Shown here piece after piece: positions 38,746 to 51,800 of a stretch of 64,000 nt of DNA. The DNA is taken from assembly GCA_009741485.1 (NCBI GenBank), contig CM019217.1, forward strand, positions 36,535,298 through 36,599,297. The letters are read 5' to 3'. This DNA comes from Malurus cyaneus samueli. Lineage: Eukaryota > Chordata > Aves > Passeriformes > Maluridae. Numbering within the stretch: position 1 is the first letter of the stretch; every line of letters begins with the position of its first letter. Both the position numbers and the translations under genes were made by a program. A model generated the notes under the pieces. The model searched no databases, was not told the origin of the DNA, and saw nothing but the letters and a program-made list of their open reading frames with translations.

Positions 38746-40925
38746 ATGTCAAATTCTGCCTCTGCTGCCTACTTTTTTGCCTATATTAGCCTGGGTAATG
38801 AGGAATTTATATTATAATTGTCCTCTCATATTAGGCCAATCACCAACAAAGTAAAGTCCTGTTGGTAACAACATTTTAAGGACACAAAGAATAGATGCAA
38901 TGAGTTTGAAGATTTCCAGTAGACTGTATTAAATAAGCTAAAAAGTCTTCATAGAGTAAACAAGCTTAACAAGAGCATCTGAGATTCTACTACAGGTTTA
39001 TTTGGCAATATGCCATGGTAACAACTGTAGAAATGGATAAAGCAGAAACCATAAAAGAGACTTGCATTTGTAAGACCTATCATGCTGTTAATAACAAATT
39101 TTCTAATTGATATTATCAGAGTCTATATTCAGCCCAAAGACAATAATTCCAAAGTTCATATAATGTTATCAATCTTTGGATAAATATATACATCATGGGG
39201 AAAAATATACAAATATCTACAAATGTATACATGAATTCAGATTTTTTTTTTTTAGGGATTTAAAAGTCCTTAGATTGGTTTAACTTTAAAGTATTTTACA
39301 GAAAATATTTATTCTTTAGGAACTAGTCAAAGATGCTTAGAAGCAACTACTAATTTTTCACTTTCTTATTTACTGTATCTCCTACAAATATAATTCTGTG
39401 GAGATTACCAATACTGGGTAGCATGTGGAAAAGCTTTTCAGTGGAGCAACTTTAAAAAATGAATCATCTCATTTCCAGAAGACAAATCAAGCACGGCTGG
39501 CCATGTGGTGGAAAATGTAGGCAATCTGGCTGGATGTATTATGTCTATTTAAAGACACAACTGGAAAATAAATGGGAAGTTTGACACTTCCATGAGTCAC
39601 AAGTGAAAAGGCATAATACTGCCCTTGTACATAGAAACTGGAGGCATGGTACTCAGAACTATGGGCAGTATTCTCTTATTACTTGTGCACTTTACAGGTA
39701 TGAGTTACATCATGTAATTCAACAAATTAGCTGTTCTCTCCCTTCCTTATGCTCTCAGGAAGCTGGCATACATTTCATTAACATCTCTAGCCTCTAAACA
39801 TAATATGAGGATTCAAGCAAAATGCTTTAATTATATAGTTAGGTTTTTTTGCTTAAGTTACAAAGTTATGAAAGAATTAAATGTTTTGTTATCCCAGTGT
39901 TTGCACTATTCACTTTCTGCTAGCTGCAAAATTTCAATATGTTACATGTGGTACCTTTCAAAACAAAACACCAATTTAAAAAAAAAACTAAGTGGAACAT
40001 CGAGAAATTCATGTTCCATGGTACAACAAATTGTTTCAAATTGGTGCTACAGAACCAAATTGGCAGCTTTACAGTTATTAGCATTGCTTTCTCAGTTCAT
40101 CAGGACAAAACTTTCTGGCAGCTTTCTGTGTGTATTTTCATTGTTTCTGTGACACATGCATACAATAGAGAATATAAAATGTATTAACACGGATATGTAG
40201 CAAAGGCGTGAAAACATGTATTTTTTATGAACCACAGCAAGTATTTTCTAAAAGCTGAGGTTCATTGTTGTCTACAATAATTCCTGTTCTTAATTCGCAT
40301 TGTAATTTGTTCTTTTCTTCTTGTACTTCTAGCATTATTATGCTTTTCCCTTTCTAAGTGGTATGTATTAAAAACCTGCATTGTTTTTTTTTTAATATAA
40401 AAACATGTATTAATATACCTATGCATAAACTTGCAAAACCTTAATTTGCAAATTTTTGTATTATTTATAACTGTTCACAACACATGTAGACTGCAGCAAT
40501 AGTAGGGATGGATACATGTGATAGAACATGGTTCATGGCTCTACCATACAAAACTGTACTATTCTTTTGCATGACAACTTAATTTGTACTTTATGTGTTT
40601 TCAGCTCTAACTTAGAAGCCTGCTCTAGTGATTTTTTGGAAAATCTGTTCATGTTGTGGTTTGCTCATTTTGGGTATGATTCCAGCATGAAGCCTTCTCT
40701 GCAAGTAAAACTTGTTCTAGCTGCTCATAAAATTTTCCCCAGAAGTGTTTATAAAAGCTAATAAAAAAGAAAGTGCTCATTATTTTTGATAAGCAGTGAA
40801 GGTTTGGAAATACATATTTCAGTAAAGAAGGATATATATGCATTTTTAAACTGATAAGTGTTTCTTAAAAACATGAATTTTCATGAGTCACCTCAGAGTT
40901 TAAAACTTTAAACCTTTCTTTTAGC

Positions 40926-40947
40926 TGTGGTTAAATGGCGGGAAAAT
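40926..40947 (+). promoter_or_regulatory. RUNX-like and E2F-like motifs 4 bp apart
   Basis: TGTGGTTA (40926-40933) matches the RUNX core. GGCGGGAAAA (40938-40947) matches the E2F consensus and contains one of the few CpGs nearby. Motif matches alone are weak evidence of an enhancer. Confidence 0.2.
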
Positions 40948-41401
40948 ACAAATCCAGCTTTAAAATATTGGGATTTAAAAGATGTATAATGTCAATAAGT
41001 CTAAAACTATTAGGACTTCCTAGTGAGAATATACAGGACTGGTTTATGTAGTTTTTGACAGAGAACTTAAATTAGCCCTGCAACGTGGATGGTGTAACTT
41101 TTCTTGCTGCCTGGGAAAGAAATGCTGTCAAGTTCTAAGTTGGGGTGATGGCACATAGTCTCTACGAATCTAATAAAAGGGCAGAGTGTATGCATGTTTC
41201 TCCAATTTTAGATTTTTTTTCTCTTGGTCAGAACTTTGAAGTCTTTTTAAAGCTTTGTTCTCTTCCTCTTTTCCAGGCTAATAAAAAGAATTATTATTAC
41301 TACCACATTTGTGTCTCTTGGATTTTATTTTGGCTAATGCAAGCATTTTTACAACATGATCTTGGACAAAGGAGCAATTAGATTAAGAAGCCTTATCCAA
41401 C

Positions 41402-41423
41402 AATTACAGCACTTATTGTAATT
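41402..41423. repeat. Inverted repeat with 7-bp arms
   Basis: AATTACA (41402-41408) and TGTAATT (41417-41423) are exact reverse complements around an 8-base loop. It lies 6 bp before a second inverted repeat. Confidence 0.85.
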
Positions 41424-41429
41424 ATAATA

Positions 41430-41462
41430 GTAACTTAGTAAGTTGATGACTTACCGAGTTAC
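41430..41462. repeat. Nested inverted repeat (33-nt hairpin)
   Basis: The outer arms GTAACT (41430-41435) and AGTTAC (41457-41462) and the inner arms GTAAGT (41438-41443) and ACTTAC (41449-41454) are all exact complements, separated by a 2-base mismatch on each side and a 5-base loop. Twelve of 14 stem positions pair. It is too short for a microRNA precursor. It could be a dimeric protein-binding site. Confidence 0.85.
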
Positions 41463-42741
41463 CCAAATGATAAATTTTTATTTTGTTTTTAAAGTCAGCA
41501 AAAGCTTAATGCTGGAGTTTTGTAATGAGCCTGTGGTAACCAGATTTGTAGTCTGAAGCCTTCGTCTGCCACACTGTTAGCCATCAAAGGAGCCCTGTCC
41601 TACCAAGCTTTCTATTTTCACAACAGGATATCTGGTTTCTTTTATGAGGATACAGCTATGTTAATTTGGTTTAGTGGTTTGTTGGAGGTAAGCATGCTCT
41701 TCACAGCACAAACACCAAAATCCCCTTAAAGCAGTTCCTCGTTAATAGCTGGGGTCTGATTGGCAGCATTGCATTGTAAAGTGTGATTTGGTTGGATAAA
41801 TATGTTTAGTCTAGTAAGCACTTTAGTGATTGAGTGTCTGTTAATGGATAAAGGTGGATTATGGCGAAACCTCTACAGGCTGTCATTGAGCACTTAGAGT
41901 TCTGAGATGTCATGGGGGGAATGGAAAACAAACCAGTACTGTGGAAAACCTCACCAACTATAAAATTTTTTAAATATTTGGTGCCATTTCAGCATTTAGA
42001 TTTAAAATCATATTTCACTTGAGGAAAACAAAGCAGAGCAGACTGTGCAACTCATTGCCTTCTCGTTTGGCCTTAAAGAAAGCAGACCCATTACATGCAT
42101 CTGGGCATATCCAGAGAAAGATCTTTCTGAGCACATGACAGTCAAAAAGCCACCAGGTACCTGGAAGGTACGTGCAGAGTAGCTATAACTTTTTTTAAGT
42201 GCATAAATATTTTGATTCACCAAGAGTCAATGTAAGTCTGTGCTTTTTATAAAACCATAGGCTTGCTTGAAGTTGTACAAATCCTTTTCTAACACCTCCA
42301 AAACAAAGATTTTTGCAATGCCATCCTTTCTCCCTCTCCTAAACTCTTAGAGGAAGATTTTTCTTTCTCTTACTTTTAGGGAAGGTAATCTGATTTTCCA
42401 TACAAACCACCAACAAATGTCACTTTTTTCCTCTTCTCAGGTGTACACAGCTTTTTTATGAGGTGCTAATATCAGCTTACTTGAGGACTTGAAATGGCCT
42501 TAAGGCCAAGGGGCAGATATTCAGGCACATACACGGAAACTCTCCATTTCTGGTGGGTTTTAAAACCTATGTGTCCTTATTGAGGCCCACAGTATAATAA
42601 TTGGCTAAGTTTGATTATCATAATGCAAAGTACTGCCTAGAGTAGCAGGTGAATTATACACCCAGGATGGTTTGGTGTTCATCTGAATGAAATGCTTAGA
42701 CAGAACTTTTGCATCAGTCTTTTTAAGCTGTTAAGCTAAAA

Positions 42742-43149
42742 ATGGATTCTTGTGGGTTTTTTGTCAAGGAAAAGCCTGGAGCTCTTCTCTCTCTTGTCTT
42801 TTCTGGCCTCTTTTATTATTTTCTCATCAGACATATCAGGGTCACCCATGCCTTGCAGCTGATAGCTACCACGTATCAGTACACCTTCAAGCCCACAAAA
42901 TTTACAAAAACTCTTGTGAAATTTTTAGAGCGGAAAACTTATTCCTGCTTAATTTTGGGAAGCTTCTTGCAGCTTGGGTGTAAACCAACAGGTTTCACAT
43001 ACTTTGTTCATCTGGCTAAGACTGCCTTCACAGGAAGTTCACCTTTTGGTCAAATCCAGGTTAACTGGGGAGTAGTGGTGTTTCCATTAGTTATGGTCTT
43101 TATTGTAGGTGCTCTTCTAAAAGATATATTAAGCCTCAAATGTATTTAA
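42742..43149 (+). other. Unexplained 135-codon ORF, probably not a gene
   Basis: The frame starts at ATG in good translation context (A at -3, G at +4) and runs 135 codons. The peptide is hydrophobic, with possible membrane stretches near residues 17-28 (VFSGLFYYFLI region) and 109-124 (GVVVFPLVMVFIVGALL region). I recognise no family. In 64 kb of AT-rich DNA a few frames of this size are expected by chance, and no promoter, splice site or polyadenylation signal ties it to a transcript. Confidence 0.12.
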
Positions 43150-45333
43150 TGGCCTTGAAATGAGCCTAATGATTAAGTTAGTTCTTTCTATTATGCTATC
43201 CTAAAGAACAGACTAGATGGTTATAAAATTTATTTCTGGCCAAATGGCATCCTGGAGTTGAAATTCCTCACTAGGATCCATGCAACCACTCCCATAGTGC
43301 AGAAATTTAACACAGAGAAAAACAGAATTGTAGAAAATATTTTTCTGTGTTTCTTATCACAACTCTTTTTTTTCTCAAATGAGGTAACAAATCACCATTG
43401 AAATTATTGGTTTCATATAACACAATTGCCTCAAATCACAGAAATCTTGCTCTTGGATGTTAATTGTTAGCAATAATAAGATATAAAAGGGAAGGAATTT
43501 TTTTATGAATAAAGATAATTTTTTACTGGATACACTGCTTTTAATTTAGACACTGCTTATAGCTTATTTGCAAAAAATAAGCACGTAGTATGCATTTACT
43601 ACCTAGCATGCTAGACCAGTCAGAAATAAAAAATACAGCTGAGGAAATTGTGACAGAAAAACAATTATTTCATTTTCTGTGCCTTCAACATGTTGGTGTG
43701 CCTTCATGTAGAAGACAATCTTTACTCATGAATGAGTCAGGTGATAACAGTAATTTAAAGGTAAAAGGAAGGATGGAGAAGCTGAAAAAAAAGTAAGAAA
43801 AAGAAGTAAGCAAAAGATTCAGTGACACAGCAGGAGAAGAAGCCTAATACCGATGTCTTGTGAGAGAAAGCAAACATTAAGAAAGCACTGATAGTAAAAC
43901 AAATATTTTGCAATAATTTCTTTTGGTTTTGTATAATGGAGCTGGGAAGTAGATAACCTCGGGGAGCTTTAATTTTATGCCATGCACAAGCAATTTACTT
44001 TAGAGATTTTAGAAGGTTTTAAAAGAAAATCCAGAAATATTGGCTGTATTACAAATGTTTAGCAATATTATTAGTCTAACGAGAAATATGAATGTGATCC
44101 ATTAATTTAGGAATTTTGGGGTCAATATCACAAAGTGATGCCACTGACTTTTAGACTGACAAAGCTCTTTTTCTAGAAGTTAGACATAGCTGCAGACACT
44201 CAGGCTACCTTGGACTTCTTTTGCTGGCATTTCCAGTTTTGCTCTTGCATCTTTCTTTTTCTGTAAAAGTAATAATTTTGACATTTAAAAGTGCTTTTGT
44301 CTCCGAAGTTGCTGCTTAGGGCTTTCATGTTAAAGACAGAATGAAAAAACCAGACTGGCTAAACAGGGGAAACAGTAAAAACTGCACATAGGAAAGGGGT
44401 CTAGGTGCATGAACTAATCAAACAAGAGAAAAGTGGCATTAAAGAGCAGGTAAGGAAGTAATTTAAACTGCTGTAATTTTAAGTAGTAACATACCAAAAC
44501 TGGAGGCAAAATTTTTGAGCATAAATTGAGCTGAAAATATTGTTTCTTAATATTAAATAAACACACACATGCACACAATACATACCTAAACACTAGCTAA
44601 AGTTTTTAAGTGCGGTAGTGGGCTTTTAGTTTTGGTCTGCAACCTTGGCAGTGGTTTTCTTATCTTGCTCCAGATAGTAGTTTTTCTGCTTTGGTTAGCC
44701 TTAACCACAACACCGTATCTCTGTTCCACAACTGCAGGTGAAATATGCGCAGCTTTTGCAACCCTTTTTCACAAATACCCAGCAGGCATCCAAACACTTT
44801 CAAGCAATAAATAAGACCCCACAAACAAAAGCAAATTAAAACTTCCACTTCTATTCATAAAAATATATATGCAGCTTTATTTAACCAATCAGAAGGCTGT
44901 TTGTGACACATGAAATAACTTGGTGGTCTTAGCCCAACTTCAACTGGACAGATGTTTGGAACATAAAATTCTCCACCGTAATTGGCTTTAACTGGCATCA
45001 TTGTCAGTGAAATAACCACATTTTCTGGGGCCACGGAGACTTTCTCATAGCCTAAAGGTGGTTCTTCTAGATGAAGCATGTGGGTGGCCTGTGGATAGTG
45101 GTAAAAGTTAAAATAACTAAAAAAACAACTTTATACTGCTGGAATTTTTTGCATTAGGTCTTTAATTTTTTACAGATCGGTATCTAATTCTACTCCTGAG
45201 ATTCTCCCAAATGTTAAATTTAAAAGTGCAATGTGTATTAATGATGAAAGTTGTTTTGGAAACTGTGAAATAAATTGTCTTTTGGCAGCCAATAATGAAA
45301 TAATATAAAGATACCAGAATTCAATTCAATGCT

Positions 45334-45356
45334 AAAAAAAAAAGAGAGAGAGGGAG
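45334..45356. repeat. A10/(AG)n purine tract
   Basis: Ten A followed by AG dinucleotides and AGGGAG, a short microsatellite. Confidence 0.85.
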
Positions 45357-45381
45357 ATTTAGAACCAGACTGATTTATATT

Positions 45382-45423
45382 GTTGGAAAGGGAAGGGCCA
45401 CAACTGCCACCTAGTTCAACCCA
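45382..45423 (-). mobile_element. Possible CR1 tail scrap
   Basis: GTTGGAAAGGGAAGGGCCAC and then CACCTAGTTCAACCC resemble the reverse-complemented CR1 tail ('ggttggaagggacc ... atctagtccaaccc'). It is only about 42 bp long and the 3' octamer repeat is missing, so the call is tentative. Confidence 0.4.
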
Positions 45424-46168
45424 GATCTCCAAATTTATCCTGTGCTGGGAACAAATAAATTGTGGAATTGGACTGAAACTCCAGCCAAATATCTGGAAAA
45501 AATGGTGAAGTAGTCTAAAAGAAATTTTGGAAATTCTAATCTCAAGACATAAACTAATGAAGAAGAACATACCTCATCAAGATTGAGGAACTGTTCAGGA
45601 ACATTATGTCTAATGTGCCAGCCTGGAATAAACAAATAAACACTATGCCTTCGCCTTGACAGATTGGACTATCATGAATAAGGTACCTCAGAAATATAAA
45701 TTTATACAAGTTCAAGCACAATATGCCATTGAAAGTATCTGAAATAGCTCCAAATACTGTGAAATGAGAAGATTGAAATGTATAAATTATTACAAAAACA
45801 AGCACCAAATTCTGCAACTCCCTGTAGCATGTGCAATGCTTTGGCACCAAGTATAACACACAACCTGTCTGAAATATTAAAGATTTACACTCACTTTGCA
45901 CTAATGTAAATGTCTATGCAGGGCAGTGGATATCTTGGCCTATAATGTGGAATTGTTTCAGTGCTACAGGAGAAATGTTACTGTAGTATTCAATTTTGAA
46001 ACTCTGCCTACTTTTTTCTTTCCCAGCAACTGCTTTTTAAAGAATAGACTCTTTTATTTGCCTTTTATATTCTGTCTGGCATACAAGCCCTTGACAAGCT
46101 GAGCAGAAAATGTAAGTTTCATAACATGCTGTGGAAAAGAAAAAAAGAGATACGGGATTTTTTTAGTT

Positions 46169-46202
46169 AAAAAAAAAAAGAAAAACCAAAAAAAAAAAAA
46201 AA
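46169..46202. repeat. A-rich tract including A11 and A15
   Basis: A11 (46169-46179), then GAAAAACC-like interruptions, then A15 (46188-46202). Confidence 0.85.
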
Positions 46203-46376
46203 CCCACCCTGTTAAGTCAGATGGGCCCATGCTTTGTACAGCTCCCAAGGCCTGTCTGAAGAGAACTGTACAAAAACAAAGCTTGGTGAAAAGGAAGCAG
46301 CTGCAGGAGTGATATAGAGCTCTTTCCTATAAACTAAGAGCACCAACAAATCTGTTTGAGCAGTAATATTAGATTT

Positions 46377-46402
46377 GCTGACTTTTGCCGACTTTTGCTG
46401 AC
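46377..46402. repeat. 10-bp tandem repeat, about 2.5 copies
   Basis: TGCTGACTTT, TGCCGACTTT and TGCTGAC follow each other, with one substitution in the middle copy. Confidence 0.85.
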
Positions 46403-48778
46403 ATCACCATGGGAGATAAACATATTACAAGGAGTGGAACAGCTTGTTGCTTGAGAGGTTACCAAATGAGATAAGTGAAAAGCAAAGTGGCAAATGAAGA
46501 CGGTGCCCATCCTGACAGTCTCAGCCATAGCTGAGCTTTGTGACTCAGTGAAGTTTTGTAGTAAGCATTACTAAGCTAGACCAAGTGGATAAAAATGAAC
46601 TATGATCCTCCTTTTTTCTAATGGCGAAGAGCTAACAGCTGCTTCCATCTGGGAACTGTGTGAAAGTGCCTTACAGCTGTACAATAATAAACAGCTAAAA
46701 ACTCTGCACAGCCCACCGCTCCATTTACATTCTTTCCCAATCTTTTGCCTCATTAAACAGTAATCTTCCTCCTAATTATATTTCATCAATCTGTTGTTTA
46801 TGGAACTCTAGATTAAATGCCAAACATATTGAAACAAAAATAAACTTATAATTAGTTGTCTTCTACTCACCCCTCCTGCCTTTGTATTAGCAAGTGCATC
46901 ATTATCAGGCCCTGGGGGTTTGGTGAGGCAATCAGTTTACATGGTGCACTTTTGGCAGCAAAGAATAAAAAAATATTTGTAGCTGCATAATATGATTTAC
47001 CAGCCCTAGGGCTCCAGGGTCTACACTTCCATAAATATAAGTGACAAATTATCAATAAATCATTCCCCGGTCTACCATATTGCATAATGTTTATTGAAAC
47101 CCAGTTCTAATAAATATAAAAGTCACCTTTTTTATCCAAAGCATGAGAAACAAAAATGACAGTGATTACAAACAGAAATAAAAAATGAGAAAGAAGTCCC
47201 TTCACAAGCAAGGAGCCCTTTATTCCCTCGCATGCTTAATGCCTCAGCATTGCTGGCCTCTAAAAACTGCCCTGGAGCACTTACACCTTCAAATGGTGAT
47301 TTTACTTTTTGATTACAATAAACATTGTTCTTCTGGTTTTGTTTGTTATGCGTATCATTCTCACATCTGGTTTCCGATCTCTGAAGAAATCAGTCAAGTG
47401 CACTTGCAGGACTTTGATCAGAAGCAACATTATAATTGGTAAAGTTCTCCCAACAAGGTCCATTGTAGATGAGCTCAACACAGCAAGGCCTGTGCTCTGG
47501 AACTGAGTTAGTGTGGTTCATTTCAAGAAGTTATTTGAAAAGTGAAACAAAGGGAATAACAAAATATTTGCAGATTAATTGTTTTCATTCTTCATCTCTG
47601 TGAATTGAAAAGCACAACTCTCAGGAGTTATATTTGGCTTTCTGGTGTTTTTGCTCTACTTTTTGATCACAAAAACCAAACCAAATAATTCTCTAGGATG
47701 TAAAAAGCCCTAGAGAACACTAGTTCAAGAAAATTGCTCAAGTAAAATTTATATTTTATTACGTTTCCCCTCCATATTAAAAAAAATATGTATTTGCATT
47801 TCTTTAAAAACATTTTGGGGATTTCTCACCTATTACAGGTGCTGATTAAAATATGAGATTATGCTATCCCACCATTTTAAAGCAGGTCAGCATCCGGAAG
47901 TAATTTATGTAGAATAGTCATTAGACTTCTGTAACACTTTAAAAAGTCAAATTAAATCTTAACTGGAACTCTCTGTCCTTTTGTATTCTGTAAGTCAAAC
48001 ATCAGACACCCAGGTTAAGCTTACTTAATATCTCCTTTTCAGAAAGATTCTGTTTTCAACTAGTCTTCTGATTTTTTTTTCAAATGAAAACAAGGCTTTA
48101 TATGATGAAAAATAAAAGTACAAGAAAAGAAATGTGTTAAAATATTTTATTCCTCTTACTTAAATTTCTGTTAGATATATTCTGCCCAGTAGGATGCAGG
48201 GTGAACATGATGAACATAATCCTCGTGTTCAGAGACACATTTTTGCTGGTTTAAAGAAGCATGCCCAACTGGGAAAATATGTTTTTTCCCTTGCAGCTTT
48301 GGTGGGAGTTTTTTTTTGCTGAGCCCTATAAGACTGGACGCAGTAGTTTCCTTTCTAGATTAGACGGTATTTATGGTGCAGGCTTTCCTCTGCGGCATGA
48401 TATTTATCAGTGTCCTTCCATGTCATGTTTTGAAGACAGCACAGACCAGTGCAGTGTTGTGGCTGTTACTGGTGTATGACAGGGTGAATATTCTCTTTCT
48501 CAGAAGTTCTTACAGAGTTTTTGAGGAAATGGTTCATTTCTTACAGTTTTAAGGCCCTATCTCGTTGATCCACTGGAATAATCCTAACAAATTCATTTGC
48601 TCTGTTCCTGCAAAGAAGGAACACTTCTGACACTTGTAAAACATTAAACAAAACTCCTCTGTTTTAGAAATGGCTGCTCCTCTGGCACTAAATCAGAGCA
48701 ATACATACCAAGCTGGCAGCATTCAGAAGTATTTATAGCCAGCAATCCATGGCTGCCAGGACAGCAAAACCAATCTAA

Positions 48779-48858
48779 AATCCTCATCCATGGGAATCCT
48801 CATCCATGGGAATCCTCATCCATGGGCATCCTCATCCATGGGAATCCTCATCCATGGG
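48779..48858. repeat. Minisatellite: 16-bp unit, five copies
   Basis: AATCCTCATCCATGGG repeats five times without interruption (48779, 48795, 48811, 48827 and 48843 start the copies). Only copy 4 differs, with C for A at its first base. Such homogeneity points to recent expansion or ongoing turnover, so copy number may vary between individuals. On the plus strand a frame opens near 48822 through the array, but it shows no known domain. Confidence 0.97.
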
Positions 48859-51800
48859 CTCTAATGAGTCCAGCCACACTCTTCTCTCCGCTTAATCAAT
48901 CCGTCCCAGTAGCAGCACGTCCTCAAGCTCTGCTGGGGGAAGGAGAAGGGATTCAGGCACTTAGCCTACCCGAGCAGCATCAACCTGAATCCCTAGGAAG
49001 GAAGCAGCTGCAGAGCAGTCATGAGTCACAGACCTAATGCCAGCTCAATATCTCACATTCAGTGGTGAGTGAGGAAGTGGAAGAAACTGAGACCACTGAG
49101 ACGACAAACTATTTCCATTTGCTGAAACAGGATGTAAAGAGAGACCTTAAAAATCTGGACTTTCAAATAAAGTCAAAATATCAACTGGTGTGTGTATCCT
49201 GATGTAAAGAATGACATCTGTGAGAGAAATCTGCATGAGCATATCAGAGGACTAACAGATGATTTTCATAGATGTGAATGCCAGAGCTATTGCTCAACAT
49301 TAATATCTCTCTGATTTCATATGATATACTCTAATGAGGTCATAGCCTGGAACTAAGTGTAAAAAAATGAATTATACTTCAGATTGATCATACTTCCAAA
49401 TGAATCTGGCAAAAGCTAGTATTTCCATAGGGAAAAGTAGACTTGTCTAGCCTGTAATAAGAATTTGCAATAGCTTGACATAGATATTCAGCTTCTGTCT
49501 TTCAAGGAAAGCCCTGAAAACATTGTTGAAAAACTAAAAGAAAAAAAAAAGAGCAAATAATCTACCTATAAGGTGGCCATCTTGCTGAAAGTGAAGGAAC
49601 CCACAAAATACCTGGGCCTTGAGAGTTTTTCAGGGGATTAAAAAACTGTAATAAATATGACACATGTTTATTTTCTTTCATGGGTACCTCAGTTACATTT
49701 CCTGCAATTTTTCTTTTTTGTTATAAGCAAAAATGAGCAATATACATTGATGGTATTTATTGCAAATAAATGCAATAACATTAGAGCTCATGCAAAATTC
49801 CAAAAGACTTTACATGCTCAATTGTGAGTTGAAGACCACTCATGCCTAGCAAAGCAATAAGCTGACTTGTGTATTATTTACATTATCAGTCACTTGCAGT
49901 ATTTTGCTGGGGTTTTTAATGGATTGCCCTATGTTTTGTCCAGAAAGTTTGCAGTTTACTGTAGCAGTGGCATTAACTCATGTTTCCATGCAATGATCTC
50001 AGAGTTATTACAAAAGTCACCCTACAAAAGTCATTTGGTTAATTCTAGTATGCTGTACATTTTCTGATAATCTCTGTTAGTTTTAATTAGCTACATGTTG
50101 ACACGAAGAGCTGAATTGTTAATTTCAACAATTTCAAGAACCAAAAAAAGCAAAAGCCGTTGAAAAAGACACATGAAGACAGCATAAAAAATAATTCATC
50201 CTCTACTGAAGTTCTAAAGCCACTTAAAACTTTCACAAGAGCTTTCAGTCTTGCTACCTGTTTTTTGGCTTATAGCACCTAAAATCATGCTAGGCTCATT
50301 CTTGATGCTCCATAATTCATCAAGGAGCTGCGTGCAATCCTTACATTTCTAACAATTACTTCTCTTGATTGCGCTCTGAAATCTCTTTCTCCATTTGGAA
50401 CCGATGCCAGGGTATTGTTTATCCTTTAGCTGATCATACTGATATGACACATCTATTTTCATACCATCTGTGTGAGTATTGATGGCAAGTGCTAGCCCGC
50501 CAAGAAACAATTAGGGACCCTATAGTGTAAGCACCCTGGTCCCGTTAACCTCAGTGAATGACATTTGTGTCAGAATGGAAGGAGAGACTTTGGCCCTGAA
50601 CTTATCAGACAGCTGGAGCATATTTTTGTCTTTTTTTCACAGTGTCAGTAGACATAACATAGGTTTTGCATGGGTTTGCATAAATCCAGTTACAAATGAA
50701 TGCATTACTCTCTACATATAATTTTTTCCCCATATTTTTGGCTACAGAACTGCTTTGCAAAAAGCAGTGTTAAGCTGACACAAGCCAAAAAAGGGTTTAA
50801 GATTTAGCAGTACTCCAGACAGGTCTGCATGCACAGATAGGTTCAGCCTGCACTTCAGGTTGCCCAGTCATGACAGCCAGGACAGTAGGAAGCTGTAGAC
50901 TGGGGGCTCATCCACCATTCATGAACATCTCTAATAAACTTTGATGAGGGGCTGGATTATTTCCTAATATAAGGAGGAAATTATACCCAGCTTAACCTGG
51001 TGTAGGTACAGTAAATACATCTATCCCTGGAAAGCCAGTCACAGTATTGGATAATGAATACTTAATAGAACACAAATTGCCCTTGAATGTACCGTAATCT
51101 TATGTTTGAATGCAAAGTGTAAAAACAATTGTAAGACCCCAACTTGAACCATTAATGGGAGATTCCTACATTTTGTAGGACTGCTGCTGTTCAAAAAGTG
51201 AAAGGTTGCAGGATTGGCTGTCGCAGTTTCTTGTTTCCGCTGGTTGCATTGCACTGGGTGAGAGGCTGTGAGAAAGGGACTGGAAATAGATCTCTCAGGC
51301 TGGAGTACCTATTGCCAGGCAGTGGAAAAGCCCTAGCAGCAGCTTGACATTTTTTTGTTGGATCTTTCTTTTCAGATTAAATTCTTTTCCGTATCCATGT
51401 GAAGAATTTTTATTTGCCTCTCATCTCCAAGACCCAATGTATCATTTGAGACATTTGATCTCAGTAATTGTTGGTGAATATTTTTTTCTCTGAACACGTT
51501 CTTCATAAATTAGCACAATCTTCCATTGTCATTATTTAGTTATCTGTTTCCTTAAGAACACTAGTCATTAGCCCACTAGTCTTCTATACTTTACTAGAGG
51601 AGTAAATAGATGCATATAATTTTTTATTTTATTTTTAATACTTACCAGGGAGTTGTATTTATACTAGGAAACATGTTTTTAATCAAATTTCCTTTGAAAA
51701 TAGAGATTCCATTCATGAGGGAAATATCTGAGAAAACTTACAAGTTCCTTGCTAATTCCCAAGGTATTTAAATCAATTTTTCCTGTGTTCACATAATACC

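Larger units (their letters stand above)
38746..45381. other. Non-coding sequence with hairpins and one unexplained ORF
   Basis: No recognisable gene. Noteworthy items are a RUNX-like and E2F-like motif pair (40926-40947), two adjacent inverted repeats (41402-41462) and a 135-codon ATG-initiated frame (42742-43149), each listed separately. The rest is AT-rich unique sequence. Confidence 0.65.
45424..48778. other. Non-coding sequence, no gene seen
   Basis: AT-rich unique DNA with A-rich tracts (46169-46202), a 10-bp tandem repeat (46377-46402) and the 12-bp palindrome AGCCCTAGGGCT (47002-47013). The 115-codon minus-strand frame at 45554-45901 has no recognisable domain. Confidence 0.65.

Noticed and set aside
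41430..41462. Nested hairpin as a microRNA precursor
   Set aside because: The whole stem-loop is 33 nt with a 14-position stem; microRNA precursors need a stem of about 22 bp or more within 60-80 nt.
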